Assembly (NCBI RefSeq): GCF_910592395.1
Contig: NC_088323.1
Span: 1,426,001-1,490,000 of the forward strand
Length of the DNA stretch: 64,000 nucleotides
From: Lineus longissimus
Lineage: Eukaryota > Nemertea > Pilidiophora > Heteronemertea > Lineidae
Direction: 5' to 3'
Shown here in pieces: positions 26,829 to 37,527 of this stretch. A model generated the notes under the pieces. It saw only the letters and a list, made by a program, of their open reading frames with translations. It was not told the origin of the DNA and searched no databases. A program made the position numbers and the translations under genes. The first letter of the stretch is position 1, and each line of letters opens with the position of its first letter.

Positions 26829-28120
26829 TCTTGAGAATGTGGTTTGTCATTCATCTTGTTGGATTCGTCGTGGCGCTTTTCATAGATCCTTGATCTTACA
26901 GTGGTCGAAAGAAAGAGATACGCCCACCTGAGTCGTCTTGAATGAGGACACAACGATTACCTGGCTACGGAGTGAGGAGGGAGAGAAAGTATGATGGACA
27001 CTGACATGACGAAGAAACGAAGTTATTACATACAACGCCCGTATGAACAACTTAGCACATGCCCCGTGATACGGCTTTTGTTTTGGCTATCGAACGTTGA
27101 TGTTGTGTATGAATAGGCCCGAACAATAGTACGAACAATGAGACCAAGCGACCCAGAAGACCAAAACAAACTTGAGGCGTCGGGGTCTATTGTATTGAGG
27201 ACGGTTCAAGAAACTATTTTGGGGGAAACGATCAAAATAGACACGATCACGTTTTTGGACTATCCCTATGCACAATGTTGACAGTACGAGGCTGCACACC
27301 CAAGGAGAAGAACCCATTGATAATATGAACCGTTGGACTGTTCTCCATATCTGTAGGCCTATTGCAGGGTATGTTTGTGATGCCCTTTGTTTTTTGTCCA
27401 CAGTGAAGTTTTGGATTCTACGAACAGTGGATTATATCATGTGTTATATTTCGATGATTACATGCACTAAGATGGGATAATAGGAATACTGTATAGAATC
27501 TACCACAGGCCAATTGGGGAATCTATGATAGCCCATCGTCGATGATGGGGATCCGACGAACACGGGGGTGTTTGTGCCGTCATAGATTTTACCTTGGGCC
27601 ATCAAATAATGTTCTATGACGGAAAGTTTTGTCTGAGAACATGTTGTACGTTAATATTGCCAAGAATATGTAAAGAGCAATATTTATTTATTATTGATAC
27701 CACTCTTATATTACATTATGTGAGTGATCCCACATTATCAAGCAGGATATGTTTTCCTAACTTCTGCATCTGTGATGAATCTGACGTCGTCGAGCTATTT
27801 CTGTTAAAAATTGGTGTTTTCACTTGAAAAGAATAGATATTTTCTTAGTATTTGTATTTGTACGATATTCCGTGTAAAACAATAAAATTGTGATGTGATT
27901 GAATCTTGCCACCTTTCTTCTTCTGTTTCATCATGATGTCCCTTAAACATCCTCTGCCTCTTTCCTGTATACAGTCTCCTTTCAACATCTGAAGTCTTGC
28001 GGCCATATCGTGAACATTGAGGCCGCATACATGTGGCAATGTTCTTCTTTCTGCTTACGAATTAAGTTCTTCCGAGTAACTCGAGGTTTTCTTTGATAAA
28101 TCTCATCGAATAACCACATT
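26829..28120. other. Intergenic, no supported gene
   Basis: I see short frames on both strands with no domain or splice support. TAGGCCTA occurs at 27354. Confidence 0.45.
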
Positions 28121-28351
28121 ATGGCCAGCTTAATGGCATTTCAAGATGGAGCCCAACGATGCCTTCAAAAGGGTGTTACTGGATGGTACATCAACATCCT
28201 CCGGGGAAATGGCCTTTCGGTCGTAAGTTCTTGTTGATGTCTAACCTAAAACTTGAAACTTGGATGTTGACAGACTTCGTCCTCTCTACAAACACCGTCA
28301 CTAGAAGATGAAAGTATGTCCGGGGGACAGTGTGATTCTATCATGCGCCTT
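28121..28351 (+). CDS. Candidate small spliced ORF (low confidence)
   Basis: An ATG at 28121 opens 34 codons ending at 28222 in phase 0, directly before a consensus donor GTAAGT. An acceptor TTGACAG lies at 28267-28273. The continuing frame reads TSSSLQTPSLEDESM and stops shortly after. The protein would be about 60 residues with no domain I recognise. A diverged repeat of the LQTPSL coding stretch lies about 70 bp further on, interrupted by a stop, so this may instead be part of a decayed gene. Confidence 0.2.
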
Positions 28352-31300
28352 TAATCTTCAAACTCCGTCACTGGTGATAGGAAAATATGCCCTGGAATAG
28401 AGCGTTTTATTTCGAGGTTTTGATAGATTTGGCTCCCACTGGGTCATCATCCGTCGCCATACACTGGGAAAAGAAACTTTTTCCATGAGGGACATTTAAA
28501 ACTGTTACGCCGGCCACCATCAATACTGCAGAGAATTCCGCAGTTGCAAAAAGGTGTAGGGTCGTAATAGGAAACCTATTAACAACTTTAGATGGTAATG
28601 CCTTGGAAAATATGGCTGAATCTGTTGAGTACGAAGAGAAGATTCTTAATGCACCGGATCGGAGATGCGTCTCCAATGTTTGACAATGGACACTCGCACG
28701 CTTCCTCAGTGGAAACCGGTAGAAGCATTTTTCGCATTATTGAATTTCAAAGGTTATTTTCTCCTACTGAAGAAATCCAACAGGGAAATAATCTTAACAC
28801 ATTCCTAATGTAAAAACTTCAGGTGCATTACCTTTAGATAATGTGGCCTTGATACACAATAAACTGGTAACTCATTTCTTGGATGATGGCGGTAAAAACA
28901 CAGGTCTTCCTTTCATCTTTCAGATATCAGACACGGTGAATTTTGTGAATTTGCACCGGAAGGCTTTGTTCATCCCGTATTAGTAAAGACCATGGGTACT
29001 CTGTGACCGAACCTTGGAAGGCAAGAAGACGGAGCCGCGAGGAACACCACTCAAAAAGATGTCATTTCAGGCAAAGTGATCGTTACCGAATGAATCAGCT
29101 GAGGGCCTACTAGCTCTACATACAAATGATGTACTGATTGTCATGTAAGGAAGAAGAAAACCAGATCCCTGGAGGAAACAAACGTACGGTATCAGAGAGA
29201 GTCGCCTTCACTATCTTGTCACAGTATCATGTTGTCAGATGGTGGAGGGAGGAATCCGACAACAAATACATGTATTTTGAAAGAGGCTGTTGAAGGAATT
29301 GATGGGAATGGCGACGAAATGCTGCGAAAGGACTATCGGGTCTCATCATGAACTCTCAAATACTACGGTCAACACCCACCAACCGGACCGCGCTCCCTTC
29401 AAAGACTTAAACGACACAGGCTCTCAGATTCACTAACTAACTCGGCAAACACGGCACTCGAAACTGCCATTCCTTGCTAAAATAACCTCTTATCCTTTAT
29501 GGTTCGCGTTATTGCGTGCTTGACGCTATTTTGGAAATGACGAACTATAAAGATGCCTTTATCAACGCGGTGGATGCTGAGGCAAGGAATTTACTTGGTC
29601 GTAAATCGGTCCAAGCCTGATATCAGCCTGGTGTAGGTGGCATAAACTTGCAGATAAAGATGAAGTAGTCGCTGACCATAAGATAGCATTAATGGTCACG
29701 GGAGATGCGTAAGCGACCTTACTGGTAATATGACGGAGTAACCTTGCCCCACGGCAAAAGTACCCGACTTCGTGTTTTCCCAGATGGATAAAGAGACCAG
29801 TGAACTTAGTTCAATGCATTCAATGGAATCATTGTCCCGTGGACATCTTTGATCTTTGGGCAAACTTTCTTTTGACATCGGCCATCGTTGTCTACATAAA
29901 GTCTAACCAGTAGTCAAGGCTGCCATGTTAAGTAAGGTCAAGAATGTGAAGTGCAATTCCTCAATCATCAACTTCATTCTTGGAGCACGACAGCCCTTTT
30001 CAAAACCTCGCCAACTTTTTTTTCATACACCCTGCCCAAAAATGACTTATAACGACAAGTGCTCTACGATATATCAAATACCACAAAGTAACACTATGTC
30101 CAATGCATACCAATAAGAAGATCACTTACAGAAAGCTGTTGAATTGCAGATCACAGATACAATGTACTTCATGAAAACAAGTTCGAGAAGGCAATGCCAC
30201 AATTCATGAATTGTGCATTTGTTGACTGGTGACCTCACGGTGGTATATAACGGGATTGGCTTAGAATGGCCCTGTCGAAATGGCTTTAAATCACTTTCTC
30301 TGTCATTTTGAAAGTGAGAGAGCTTAACAATACTAAATCTTATATCAATGTAGCACGTTTGGCATAGATATAAGTATTGCCTGGTTTCATTCCTAACAGA
30401 ATATTACAAGTCAAACAATTGGTCAACTGGAGAGGAGCAATATCGAGAGCAAAACGGTAAGCTGTTTTCAATATCAAATATAACATTCCTCATCCGGCTA
30501 ATGAGAGAGAACCCAAAATCGAATTTACCAATTTCTTCCTCAGACTTCTTAACTCATGTTTGTTGCCCACCTGTTGGTCATGTAGCAGCTGGGACATGAA
30601 TCTCCTGTTGCCTTTGAGAAGGAATCTTTGGCCTACTCCAGTTGTCACTATAAGTGTGACCACCTATACCAGGTTCATAAAGTGTGATGCCAAATATCAC
30701 TTATGTTGGCCAAGCCTTCTTCGGGACATTCCGTAGTAATCGGAGGGACATCCCAGTCCATCCCGTGCCCTGGTATTCCTCTATCGGGGCTATTGGTTCA
30801 TGGGTAATGAAATGCGCATTCCTGAGAAAGTGCACCCCAGAGAACCTTAATGAATATGCCAGGCCATACATATTTACGGCCACTTGGTTCATAAATATAA
30901 TATCCGTTACCTATGGGTATTGCGTTACGAAGGAAGAGGCTAATTCATGGCATACTAAAGTGACATCTTCGTGATCAATAAAATCAGGATTGTTACCAAG
31001 AGAGGTAAAAAGTCGGTTAAAGCCTATCAATGATTAAAGACCGCAAATAGATTAAATTGTTGGTAGAACTGTTGAACTTACTGATCATCAGTTACAAGCA
31101 CGGCTGCAGAGCTGTTTCTTAAAACAAATCAGAATACGCAGCATACATGTAGTAGGGGTAGTGGTTGGTGTGAGGCGATGGGGGCATCCAGGGACTAACA
31201 TGCCACACCCACCAGTTCGTATTTGTTCGTTTTAAAATGGCCTGGCGGGGAAAAACGAGATATAAACATAGTGATAAGGTACTTCTTCTTTTGCAGGTCG

Positions 31301-31580
31301 TCGAAGGGTAGCCGATACTAAAACTCATAATCACTGTTATTATGGAACGATTATGACTGTTCATAACCATTCGTAGCAAGTGGGGTAGATCATTTCGCGA
31401 TCAGCAAAGCCTCAATACTGAACGAACAGCAACCTTCAAGAACGGATCGTGCAATACTTTGATGACACTGCACTTGCGTGTGCGACCAGGTCTTCCTTTC
31501 TCTCGATTGGTGTACTAGAGCAATCGACTTAACTGCCCATTCCCATTAAATACGGAGCTCAACAAATACATTTAATCAAA
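28352..31580. other. Intergenic, possibly containing decayed coding DNA
   Basis: Between about 28.4 and 29.9 kb, protein-like segments appear in changing frames broken by stops, for example VVRWWREESDNKYMYFE near 29.24 kb. This suggests an old pseudogene or transposon relic, but I could not identify a family. 30-31.5 kb shows nothing supportable. Confidence 0.35.
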
Positions 31581-32324
31581 ATGACGCATCATTTCGATAG
31601 ATACCTCGGAGAAGTTGGATTAGGGACGTTTATAACTTTGAAAATAATAGCAAAGTCAGAGGTAGGCAATGGCTTCCAGTACCTCGGAATCGACGAGAAG
31701 GATACTAAAAGAATCTACCGGCTGATCTACCAAGCCAAGGAAGACGGCAGTCAGTGGGGATGGATCGGGAATGATATGAAGGTTAGCCGGAGCTATCGGT
31801 ACAGGGTGAAGCACCTGGCTGGTTTCTCCCCCGGGCTCATGACGCCGCTACCGCACGGTGTCGACGATCTGTATGTTGACAAAGCAAGTTTTTTAGACGT
31901 CACGATCCCGGAAATGTTCCAGTACCACTTCTATGACATCATCAACCGCTACTCTCGCGGGAGTGTCGAAGAGATCTTCGGATTCAACCATGTTTATGAG
32001 CGGAAATACGTACCGGAGGGCACGTACTGTTCCAGTGTAGGAGTCCTCCATACCCAGGGGTTTCAGCTGCAATTCTACTTGGATGAGTACCAGAAGAAGC
32101 GGGTCAAGTTCTCTCACGGTGATGGGAGATACTACGACTGGCCCGTGACAAGCACGGCACAGCCCGGCCCCGTTGTTGCCAGCAAGCCAGCTCTGCTGAT
32201 CCTCTCTCTTGACCGGCCATTTGGAGGTTCCCCAGCCGTTCGGTTTGAGCCGCGGCGATGCTATATTTTGGTGGTTGGTTTCTTGCAGCCTGAGTTTGTG
32301 GACTCTCTTGCTTTTGGAATATGA
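31581..32324 (+). CDS. Intronless unrecognised protein (247 aa)
   Basis: This is an uninterrupted 247-codon frame in visibly GC-richer sequence than its AT-rich surroundings. The start context is AAAATGA with A at -3. The protein is rich in Tyr, Phe and charged residues, with no signal peptide or clear membrane segment. The stretch SQWGWIGNDMKVSRSYRYRV (residues about 57-76) and the tyrosine-rich centre suggest a folded domain, but I do not recognise the family. The C-terminal 45 residues are more hydrophobic. Its length, base composition and ATG support a real gene. Being intronless, it could be a retrogene or transposon-derived, or a large exon of an undetected gene. No function is assigned. 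Confidence 0.55.
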   Translation: MTHHFDRYLGEVGLGTFITLKIIAKSEVGNGFQYLGIDEKDTKRIYRLIYQAKEDGSQWGWIGNDMKVSRSYRYRVKHLAGFSPGLMTPLPHGVDDLYVDKASFLDVTIPEMFQYHFYDIINRYSRGSVEEIFGFNHVYERKYVPEGTYCSSVGVLHTQGFQLQFYLDEYQKKRVKFSHGDGRYYDWPVTSTAQPGPVVASKPALLILSLDRPFGGSPAVRFEPRRCYILVVGFLQPEFVDSLAFGI

Positions 32325-33583
32325 AATGTGTGGGCACCTCGGATCGAATGGCCTGCCACCATGAGGGAAAACAAACTGCTCGAGGTCGAACCAAACATTG
32401 AATAATCAAAATGTATAAGTATTTTTAGTTCAGAGCAGCTAATCAAATATCAATGATGCTGTATGTAAAAAGAAATGAACAGACTTATGAATGAAGTTAG
32501 TAATATTTCGATATCGCCAACTACTCTGCGAACAGGTATCAAACGCTCTTGAGACAATGTCTGCACCAAGATGGAGTTGCAGAAATGATCCGAACAACCG
32601 CTGATCTTGTCATGAAAGCAAGATTGATGTCCAGCGAACATGGAGAGAACGTGTCCACGATGATCACAGAACAATTGCCCATGCTGCATGAACCGAGAGC
32701 CTCAAAACTTTTCAAATGTTCAAAATGTTCTTCGTGAAACTTCCGTGTTTATTCACCTTCCTCCAAGATGTTTACCACCTTGTCAGCGAGTATGATCAGT
32801 ACTCATTCTTCCATTATCTTAACTTCTGAGACTCAATCCATTTAACAGCCAAAGTAACGAGAACTTGACAATGCCACGCCAAAGATTCTTAATTTACTTG
32901 TCGAAATTAACTTATCTGTTTGATGGAAATTCAAAGAGCTTTCTAATAGGTTGTTTAAATCGAATTTGGTGGATTGACTTTCAATTATGAGCACAATTAG
33001 ATTGTGTTGCATTGCTTTTTGATACAGATTGTCAAGAACATTGGTGCGGAATCATGATGGTTTATACTAAGTTGGGCCAAGTCAAGGAGTGCAGTACAAA
33101 CATCTCTGTATCATATGACATATCAAGATCTATCCTGTATATCTCTGACCAAATATGATAGTATGCGAAGGGCAGGGCCGGTTAAAGTATAGTTAAGGAT
33201 AAAATGACGAGGCGACACTACGCTGGTGATATCTCCTTCAGTTGGTCTGTGGAGGAGAGGTGCACAATGACAATGCGTTGATCGTCAGGTGGAACTTCCT
33301 AAGCTTCTCTCTTGTAAAAAGAAGCAAAAGATTGAAATTCTCGTGAAGCTTGTTACTGCGAAAGATTGAAAAAAATGTATTTGCCGGGAAACGAATGTGG
33401 TTATTTTCAAAAGAGCTCAGAAATTGAACAACCTCCTTCACGTCCTTCACTTGAACCTTAATTGGGCTTTCATAAAATGGTACCTTGCTCAGTTGGTTAT
33501 CCGAGTTTTAAATTGTGGAGCAAACGGTATCAAGTAGCCACCTGATCTAATCGAAGCTGTGCACCTGGGCCGTCCATGCGCAT
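32325..33583. other. Intergenic, no supported gene
   Basis: A helix-like frame at about 32549-32737 (contains MIRTTADLVMKARLM) follows the 31.58-kb ORF. It has no ATG at its head and no acceptor, so it is not called. Confidence 0.4.
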
Positions 33584-33723
33584 GAGTGGATGGGGTCGTG
33601 CATGCACAAGAGTGGATGGGGTCGTGCATGCACAAGAGTGGATGGGGTCGTGCATGCACAAGAGTGGATGGGGTCGTGCATGCACAAGAGTGGATGGGGT
33701 CGTGCATGCACAAGAGTGGATGG
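33584..33723. repeat. 26-bp minisatellite, 5.4 identical copies
   Basis: Five full units begin at 33584, 33610, 33636, 33662 and 33688, followed by a 10-bp partial unit. The unit starts GAGTGGATGGGG and contains the self-complementary TGCATGCA. Units are identical, pointing to recent expansion or active homogenisation. 26 is not a multiple of 3 and the unit has no stop in several frames, so repeated peptides appear on both strands. I regard these as artefacts. Confidence 0.95.
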
Positions 33724-35044
33724 CTGGTAGGAGGTAAAGTTGTTCCCCCGGTGGAACATTCACTGGCACTTACGGATACAACAGTCTGCTATGTACCAGT
33801 ACTTGAGATGTTAGGTAGAACGCCGCACCTTCCGACAATTTTGTGGTGGAAGGGAGTGGCCTACTGGGGCCCCAATCAATGTTGCGGCTAGGTAAGACGC
33901 CATAAATCTACGCCTACCGCCTTGACCAAACATGTTACGATAGTCTCACTCTCAACGAAATCGTCATCCGATACAGAGTAATCTATCATCAACGACTTCT
34001 ATCCATCATGACTCGAGCACCTTTAATCAAGAAAATAAAACTTCACGTTGTGAAATTTGATTCCGTGGTGTGATAGATGATAAGTAAAGTGGTGTTGTGT
34101 TGAGAAGAGACGTGCATTGATTGATTGATGAATGCCAAGATGTCATGGATAAAACTGATTGGGCTTAAATTGCACTTTGAAAATCAAGCGTTGTAGTGTT
34201 CTTCTTTTCCATTGCCAGGTATAGAAATTATAAGTAGGTCAAATAACGTCAAGAATCTTAACCCGTAAGTGTTCTCTTAGTGTAACGGACCACGGCCAGG
34301 ACGACAATGATCAGTAACCGTAGTGCAGCCACTTGATGAGCGATTCTATAGCCGTCAAGAAACTCAAGTCAAATGATGAAATGTGCCTTCCTGTCCTCCC
34401 GAGAAGACCAGACATAGCCTAAGGCCCACCAATGATCGACTGATTAACAAATGAGGGACACGAATTGCTGACATATTACTTGGTGTGTACAGAGGATAAT
34501 GTATCCGCAGCCTGGTGACACTTGCTGCTATGGCAGTCAGACTGCTTGAGGCGGAATTGTAACAAAGATACCCATGATTATAGTCACGGTGGTTATTTAC
34601 ACTCACAGAATCATAGTTACTTGGCCAAAGTTGTTATTTACACTTGGAGAATATCACCGTATCGCGTGTTTGGAAAGCGAGTTTGGCACTTTAGAACTAA
34701 CCTCTGCTTTGAGGATGACATTCATGCAGTGATGTTGTCTGTGGGCCAAATCTCTCATAGCTGGGTCGGGCAAAGATCATGCTGTACTCTTATTGAACTT
34801 CGACTAAATCAGCAGCTATATTTATAATGATAACTACAGCCATTACTAAAGGACGGAAAATATTCACTCAGCCTCTTGAAGACCAGTTGAGAAATTAGCC
34901 CGAAGGCTACCGAGCGAATGATTGGTTTCACGCGAGCAGACTACCAAATACCATCAGAGCTGTTTCATCAAGTGAAACCTTTCGCTGCTTGATTGCTTTG
35001 CACTTAATCTCAAGTATATGATCATGCTACAGGGTTAGACTTAC
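33724..35044. other. Intergenic, no supported gene
   Basis: A pair of about 32-bp similar blocks, both with GTTATTTACACT, lies near 34588 and 34630. No exon is supported. Confidence 0.45.
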
Positions 35045-35212
35045 CGTAAAAGGAAGTGGTTTGCTGGTCGATGACGCTTGTACCGCTGTGACTTTCAGTT
35101 TGAACCAGTTACGATTTGCGCGAACCTTCTGTCGGACTGAAGAAACGGCAAACGTGATCACGAAACCCAACGAGTTCAGCTTGAGAATACTGACGTGAAC
35201 ATCGAGAGCAAC
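35045..35212 (-). CDS. Candidate internal exon, unknown protein
   Basis: A 168-nt phase 0-0 open segment (56 codons) is flanked by an acceptor-like TCTAACAG (35220-35213) and a consensus donor GTAAGT (35044-35039). The translation includes KLNSLGFVITFAVSSV and then a basic stretch RQKVRANRNW. I do not recognise it. The polypyrimidine tract is poor and no neighbouring exons were found. It is not part of the WIP-like gene upstream, which already ends in a stop. Confidence 0.25.
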
Positions 35213-36409
35213 CTGTTAGATATCCCATACCTTTTTTATACGCGCAGTAGATTTTGCTTCAACCTAAGCCTATGCCTAATGATTATTCAATAGATATTAC
35301 ATCTTCTTTGTAAAGCCTCTGGCCTGGTATTTCTGTCCAAGACGTCAATTTTATTTTCGTAACTCCTTATCCAACTTCAAGTGAAACGGGTATATCGCAT
35401 CAACAAAGACAACATTGAATTCTTTATTTGGAATAATATGGAGGTGTAAGATTGAATAGCGCAAGGTTGCTTCTTGAGAGAGGCTGTTGCGAGACGAGAT
35501 AAGGACAATATGAAGAGAGGGTGACCAGCATTCTTTCTGTTTCTGCGTCAGTGATCTGAAGCAGCTTATCTGCTATTGTCGGCACAGTTGCAGAGTAGAC
35601 CTGTTGTCGCCATCTGGCCCTTGCATAAGACATCAGATAGAGTCAACCGGTAACCAGAGTGAATTGGTGACCTATTCTCTATCCTGTGTATACCACTGGC
35701 TCTGTGATAAGGGCCAAGTCAGTAAATGGAATCGAAACACCAGTTTATAATACAGGTTACCAATCACGGCCATCCAAACAAAAAGTTGCATCGAGAATTG
35801 ACCAATCTACTTCGTAAAACAGAGAACAGCTAGCTAGCCAGATACTGGTATGCCATCGTCAATGGTTGTGACTTGATGGACGAGTTGCTAGATGCCATTG
35901 AAGGGCGATGGTGACAAGAAATTGGTGTGCAACAATTTGCATCGAACAAGTTTATTTCAACCAAAATACTTTACAACTTAGAACACGTTAAATATCATCC
36001 CTCACGAAAATCAAAGCAACTAAATGGCAATTATAATGGCACTATCGCAAACTACTATCACTATCTCTTTTCGGTCGTCATGGTTGTTCATAACTATTCC
36101 ACGTTCTACCATTTGCTGCTGTCGCAGGCAGTGTCTTGGCTGCAAAAAATGAGGTAATCGTTCCCTAAGTTTTCCGACTGTTATGCGATCAGCCGGCTGA
36201 GACCCTTATAGATATCATGTAAGATACAGTTGACATACTGGTACGGCACTGTACTCTTCGCTGAAGAACATTTTGGTAACTTATATCAATTTACGATCAC
36301 TGTTCTGTCATGGGTAGAATGGTCATATGTACACGTTGCACCCGAGTCCAAACCACCCCGGATTGATTTACGGTGGTATACCACTACTCTCCCTCTCCAC
36401 CTGGCGTGG
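35213..36409. other. Intergenic, no supported gene
   Basis: A 69-codon minus-strand frame (35633-35424) ends in a TAA that overlaps an AATAAA hexamer. No domain or splice evidence supports it. Confidence 0.4.
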
Positions 36410-37527
36410 TTAGACCCTCGCAAACTTCGCGAAAGCTTCCGGTGCTGGGAACTGTATAACTGGGGGAAAGATGAACTGTTCCTCGAAGATGGCTTGTGAT
36501 TTCACTGAAAGGGAACAACATAATCAGATCAGTTGAAGAAACTTGATAATTCATAGAACGCACAACCTGATTATTGGATTTGAAGGACTCATTGGAACTG
36601 AGTTTTGAGTGTGTCACTACAGCCAGTAGTGATCTGCTGAAGGCGAGGTGGGAAAGAGTCTTAATCGTGGACACAAAAGCATAGCGGACGGAACTAATGC
36701 GAATGCAACCGGAGAGATCTAGCTGACAAGTAAATGTACCCTCCTGGAATAAAATCTTCCCATGTGTCTTGCACTACCGAGTCTGGAAACCCGTTTAGGA
36801 TCACACTGAAACACTTGAACTTACGTGATTGTTCTGTCATGCAGTTAACCACACATGTGGTACTTCCTGTGGACGCAGGGCTAGGTTCCGATGGAATTGT
36901 TCTTAGTGGTCTGTTTGGCAGAGGCGGTGGTGCACCATGTGGTTCTCCCCTCGCTGGTTCAGACAACTTCCTATCACGTATCTGTAGCGGCTGACAGCTT
37001 GGTTTCTCGTCCATAGACACGGCGCGGTCACGTGGCGGCAATGGCGGCGGACCGCGGCGACCTTGACCCTGATCAATGGAAATAGCACGACCTTTACCCA
37101 GTTCCAAGGTCGCAGGGCGTTGATCATTTCGCGCTGGAAGGGGTGGAGGAGCTCCAGAATCCCTTCGATCCTGATCCTGCCGCTTGATTCCAGGTTTCGT
37201 TCTCTGTGGAGGAGGTGGAGGCGGAGCCTGGTATTTACCTTCCATGGAATGTGCACGGGGTTTCCCTGGTGGCAATGACGGGGGACCTTTTGTCTTAACT
37301 GACTGGGAACGATATTTCTCGGTTGGCAATGTCGGGGGACCAAATTGTGTGTTTTGTGTATGATGCATAGACTGGGGTAGTTGGTGCTGGAGCTGCGGTC
37401 TGCTGGTGCCGTTTGGTAATGGAGGAGCTGATGATTGAGTGGCTGCTGAATCCCTGGCGGCGGCCAGCGCTCGCAGTTTCGTCAGCGGTGGTGGAGCTGG
37501 CGCCGCGGGTACGTTTGGCCGACTCAT
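36410..37527 (-). CDS. WIP/verprolin-like proline-rich WASP-binding protein (265 aa)
   Basis: Two exons join in phase 1: 37527-36825 (donor GTAAGT, 36824-36819) and 36504-36410 (acceptor CCCTTTCAG). Exon 2 encodes EEQFIFPPVIQFPAPEAF (residues 242-259), matching the FxFxPxxxxPxPEx(F/Y) motif by which WIP-family proteins bind the WASP EVH1 domain. That places it in actin assembly. The body is proline-rich: a six-proline profilin-type stretch (102-107) and PxLPxR SH3-type ligands near 127-133, 160-166 and 200-206. The family's N-terminal WH2 actin-binding motif (LLxxIxxGxxLKK) is absent, and I found no upstream exon supplying it. The start is the first ATG (MSRPN) after a stop-containing leader. 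It could be a divergent WIPF homologue or another EVH1 ligand. Confidence 0.7.

Noticed and set aside
33489-33891. Repeated peptides in several frames on both strands over the minisatellite
   Set aside because: A stop-free 26-bp unit, not divisible by three, produces them automatically. No start, splice or domain evidence exists.
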